Below are positions 51,443 through 53,359 of a stretch of DNA of 53,359 nucleotides, piece by piece. Each line of letters starts with the position of its first letter. Position 1 is the first letter of the stretch. The position numbers were made by a program, and so were the translations under genes. The notes under the pieces were generated by a model. That model saw only the letters and a program-made list of their open reading frames with translations, had not been told where the DNA came from and ran no database searches. The stretch comes from Bacillota bacterium (GTDB lineage: Bacteria; Bacillota_I; Bacilli_A; Erysipelotrichales; Erysipelotrichaceae): contig JAUNDJ010000005.1 in assembly GCA_030526175.1 (NCBI GenBank), positions 1 to 53,359 of the forward strand. The letters run 5' to 3'.

Positions 51443-53359
51443 ATGGATAAGAAGAAAATATTGATATCCTGGGTAGTAAGTTTATTTATTGTGTATTTTA
51501 TAGGAATGCAGCTTGCATACCTATTTTCAGGTAACGTTGGAATTACAGTAAATCCAAAGTATCTGTTTATCAATGGTTCGTATTTTATAGGATTAACGAT
51601 GTTTACATTAATAGTTCCTTTGTTTTTGCTGATGAATAAGATGAATGATAAAGATACAAGTGATAAGGATAACTATTCATCTTTAACGGATATGGACTAC
51701 TATAAGAAACAGATGACACCATTATATTTCGATAAGCAATGTCACATTACAACATCACCAATGGATTTAAGAGTTAAAAAGTTTAATAGCTATTTGAATA
51801 TGAAATTACCAATTAAGTCTGCTCATGATAAGAGTGGACTTATTTTTATGTCTTATAAAGATCATGTCTATGTTGATGACAGTGACTCTCATAGCTTAAT
51901 TATTGGTTCGTCTGGCTCAGGTAAATCATTCAGTTTTATGCTGCCTATGTTATGTCTGATGGCGATGACTGGAGAATCTGGATTGACGGTTGACATTAAA
52001 GGTGAACTATCAGAAAAAACTGCTGAACTGTTTAAAGCACAAGGCTATGATGTTTATTTTATTGACTTTATTGATCCAGATAACAGTGATTGCTGGAATC
52101 CATTATATTTAGGTGCAAGTGAATATGTTAGACAGTTAGCTATTCAAAATGAGCAGTTAGAACACTATCACAGGATGAAAGATGCAATTGATAAGGAATA
52201 TCAGACTTTATATGGTGATGGTGCTATACCAAATTATGAATCTTATTTTGGTACAAATGATGCAGGTGATTATATTTACGACAAATATCGACAAGAATTC
52301 AGAACAACAGCTGATTTTTCATCAGCTCAGGAATATTTCAGAGATGTTGTACAAGCTATTACTTCAGGCAAAAAAGAAGCAAATGAAGATAACTTTTGGA
52401 ATGAAGAAGCTGGTCGTGTATTAGAAGGATATATTCATTTACTGGCTGAAAGTGGCAATATTGATGTCATCAATATACCTGCAGTAGCTAGAGTGATGCT
52501 TGAAGGTGATGAAGTCAAAAAGAAAACATCACGAGGTAATGTTTCCTGGTTAGAGTATTACTTGCAAAATCATAAGACAAATAGTGATCTAAGTAAGGAA
52601 AAGCTGATGTCTTATGTAGACAGTGCTGAACAGACAAGAAAGTCATCACGTAATGTCCTTACTAAACATCTAAACAGTATTGTTACCAATGATGCGATTA
52701 AAAAGATGCTGTCTAATAATGATATTGATCTAGAGAATATTGGTAATAAAAAGACAATGATTTATCTGAAGGTTCATGATGAAAAACAGACTTACTATCC
52801 ATTAGTTACATTATTTATTAAACAGTTATGGCAAAGCCTTGTTAAGACGGCAAGATCATCACCAAATCTAAGACTTCCTATACCATTTCATATTATGTTC
52901 GATGAAATGGGCCAGTTCCCAGCATTTGACGAGATTACTAATGTATTAACCGCAGGTCGTTCAAGAGGTGTAAGACTGACTGCTGTTGTTCAGGGATATG
53001 ACCAGTTAGATAATGCCTATGGCAAAAATACTGCCAAGACAATCAAGAACAATGCAAAGAATACTGTCTATCTGTTAAGTGGTGATTATGAAACATTAGA
53101 TGAACTATCTAAACGATGTGGATCACATTACATTACCAGAAATGGAAGAAAAGAATTAGAAAGGGTAATTACACCTGATAGATTACAGAACTTTAAATTT
53201 GGTGAAGCCTTGATTCTTAGACAAAGAGAAAAAGCTTTTATCACAAAGGTTATCCCTTTTAATCAGTATGTATTCTATCCATCACTAGTTGATTACAAAC
53301 TTAGTGTTAGTGTCAATATAAAATGTGCCAAAAGTTGCCGAATAAGAATAGCCAATTTT
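51443..53359 (+). CDS. virD4: VirD4/TraG-type coupling protein, runs off the window
   Basis: At least 639 codons, open to the last base, so the stop lies outside or very near the edge. It is the ATPase that links the relaxosome to the channel. Two N-terminal membrane segments (ILISWVVSLFIVYFIGMQLAY and YFIGLTMFTLIVPLFLL) are followed by the Walker A GSSGSGKSFS (about residue 155), then GLTVDIKGEL, and the Walker B IMFDEMGQFP (about 480) followed by TAGRSRGVRLTAVVQ. The ribosome site is GAAGGGAG; an ATG at 51439 is out of frame. The last dozen codons after DYKLSVSVN look atypical; in the next frame the same bases read PKVAE and stop, so a small indel near 53325 is possible. Confidence 0.88.
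   Translation, partial: MDKKKILISWVVSLFIVYFIGMQLAYLFSGNVGITVNPKYLFINGSYFIGLTMFTLIVPLFLLMNKMNDKDTSDKDNYSSLTDMDYYKKQMTPLYFDKQCHITTSPMDLRVKKFNSYLNMKLPIKSAHDKSGLIFMSYKDHVYVDDSDSHSLIIGSSGSGKSFSFMLPMLCLMAMTGESGLTVDIKGELSEKTAELFKAQGYDVYFIDFIDPDNSDCWNPLYLGASEYVRQLAIQNEQLEHYHRMKDAIDKEYQTLYGDGAIPNYESYFGTNDAGDYIYDKYRQEFRTTADFSSAQEYFRDVVQAITSGKKEANEDNFWNEEAGRVLEGYIHLLAESGNIDVINIPAVARVMLEGDEVKKKTSRGNVSWLEYYLQNHKTNSDLSKEKLMSYVDSAEQTRKSSRNVLTKHLNSIVTNDAIKKMLSNNDIDLENIGNKKTMIYLKVHDEKQTYYPLVTLFIKQLWQSLVKTARSSPNLRLPIPFHIMFDEMGQFPAFDEITNVLTAGRSRGVRLTAVVQGYDQLDNAYGKNTAKTIKNNAKNTVYLLSGDYETLDELSKRCGSHYITRNGRKELERVITPDRLQNFKFGEALILRQREKAFITKVIPFNQYVFYPSLVDYKLSVSVNIKCAKSCRIRIANF

Larger units (their letters stand above)
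13481..53359. mobile_element. Integrative and conjugative element, left part (right end outside window)
   Basis: Continuous conjugative-element gene set: integrase and regulators at the left end, partition-like genes, SSB, VirB6-, PrgI/VirB3-, VirB4- and VirB1-like proteins, ArdC, RHH accessory proteins, relaxase and VirD4. A 20-bp palindrome recurs throughout and was not seen left of 13,480. The left boundary is placed between the end of the shortened phosphatase gene and the integrase; the exact att site cannot be read without the right end. Confidence 0.85.

Noticed and set aside
52182-52424. A short 80-codon frame within the last gene
   Set aside because: It is out of frame inside the virD4 coding sequence, which is open across the whole region.

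Overview
The window is AT-rich, low-GC Gram-positive (Firmicutes) DNA. Strong GGAGG-type ribosome sites, many short hairpin-plus-T-run terminators, a fused FeoA-FeoB, a DnaB-like primosome fragment and a sortase-type surface protein all fit a Bacilli/Erysipelotrichia-like gut bacterium. The exact taxon is inference. I saw no rRNA, tRNA, CRISPR array or antibiotic-resistance gene.

Positions 1 to about 13,480 look like ordinary chromosome. In order they hold a Cof-type HAD phosphatase, an RsuA-like pseudouridine synthase and an RsmF-like rRNA methyltransferase (minus strand); an ABC exporter of one permease and two ATPases behind a perfect cre-like palindrome; a divergent thymidine kinase coupled to a GH13 alpha-glucosidase; a short DnaB/DnaD-like protein (minus strand); a FeoA-FeoB ferrous iron transporter with a PfkB kinase; a LysR regulator (minus strand); and a divergent histidine phosphatase that stops early.

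From about 13,480 to the right edge the DNA is an integrative and conjugative element (ICE) whose right end lies outside the window. Its left end carries a tyrosine integrase and two XRE regulators (minus strand). A maintenance block follows: ParB-like protein, unknown protein, ParA, second ParB-like protein, SSB and a TOPRIM protein. Next come a lipoprotein, a Thr/Lys-rich secreted protein, a frameshifted ANL synthetase, and a large thioester/CnaB surface adhesin split by a 2.7-kb group II intron. The type IV secretion operon holds small membrane proteins, VirB6/TrbL-like, PrgI/VirB3-like, VirB4 and a VirB1-like wall hydrolase. It is interrupted by a block with a 499-residue unknown protein and a PIN-domain protein. 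A cargo block of about 5.5 kb has three regulators (AraC, MerR, TetR), two alpha/beta hydrolases and an iron alcohol dehydrogenase. The last block holds a DUF5688-like pseudogene, a DprA-like protein, ArdC antirestriction, a candidate oriT, two relaxosome accessory proteins, the relaxase and the VirD4 coupling protein, which runs off the edge.

The most striking unexplained signal is a 20-bp palindrome, ACAAGGTAAATTTACCTTGT, present in seven full or near-full copies spread over about 34 kb of the ICE. Most copies lie just upstream of start codons. With two ParB-like proteins, a ParA, two XRE repressors and a separate 25-bp palindrome inside the first parB-like gene, this suggests an element-wide partition or regulation network. 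Other leads are the precisely placed intron, a candidate structured RNA before the TOPRIM gene, dual operators before the dehydrogenase, and the unknown genes inserted between virB3 and virB4.
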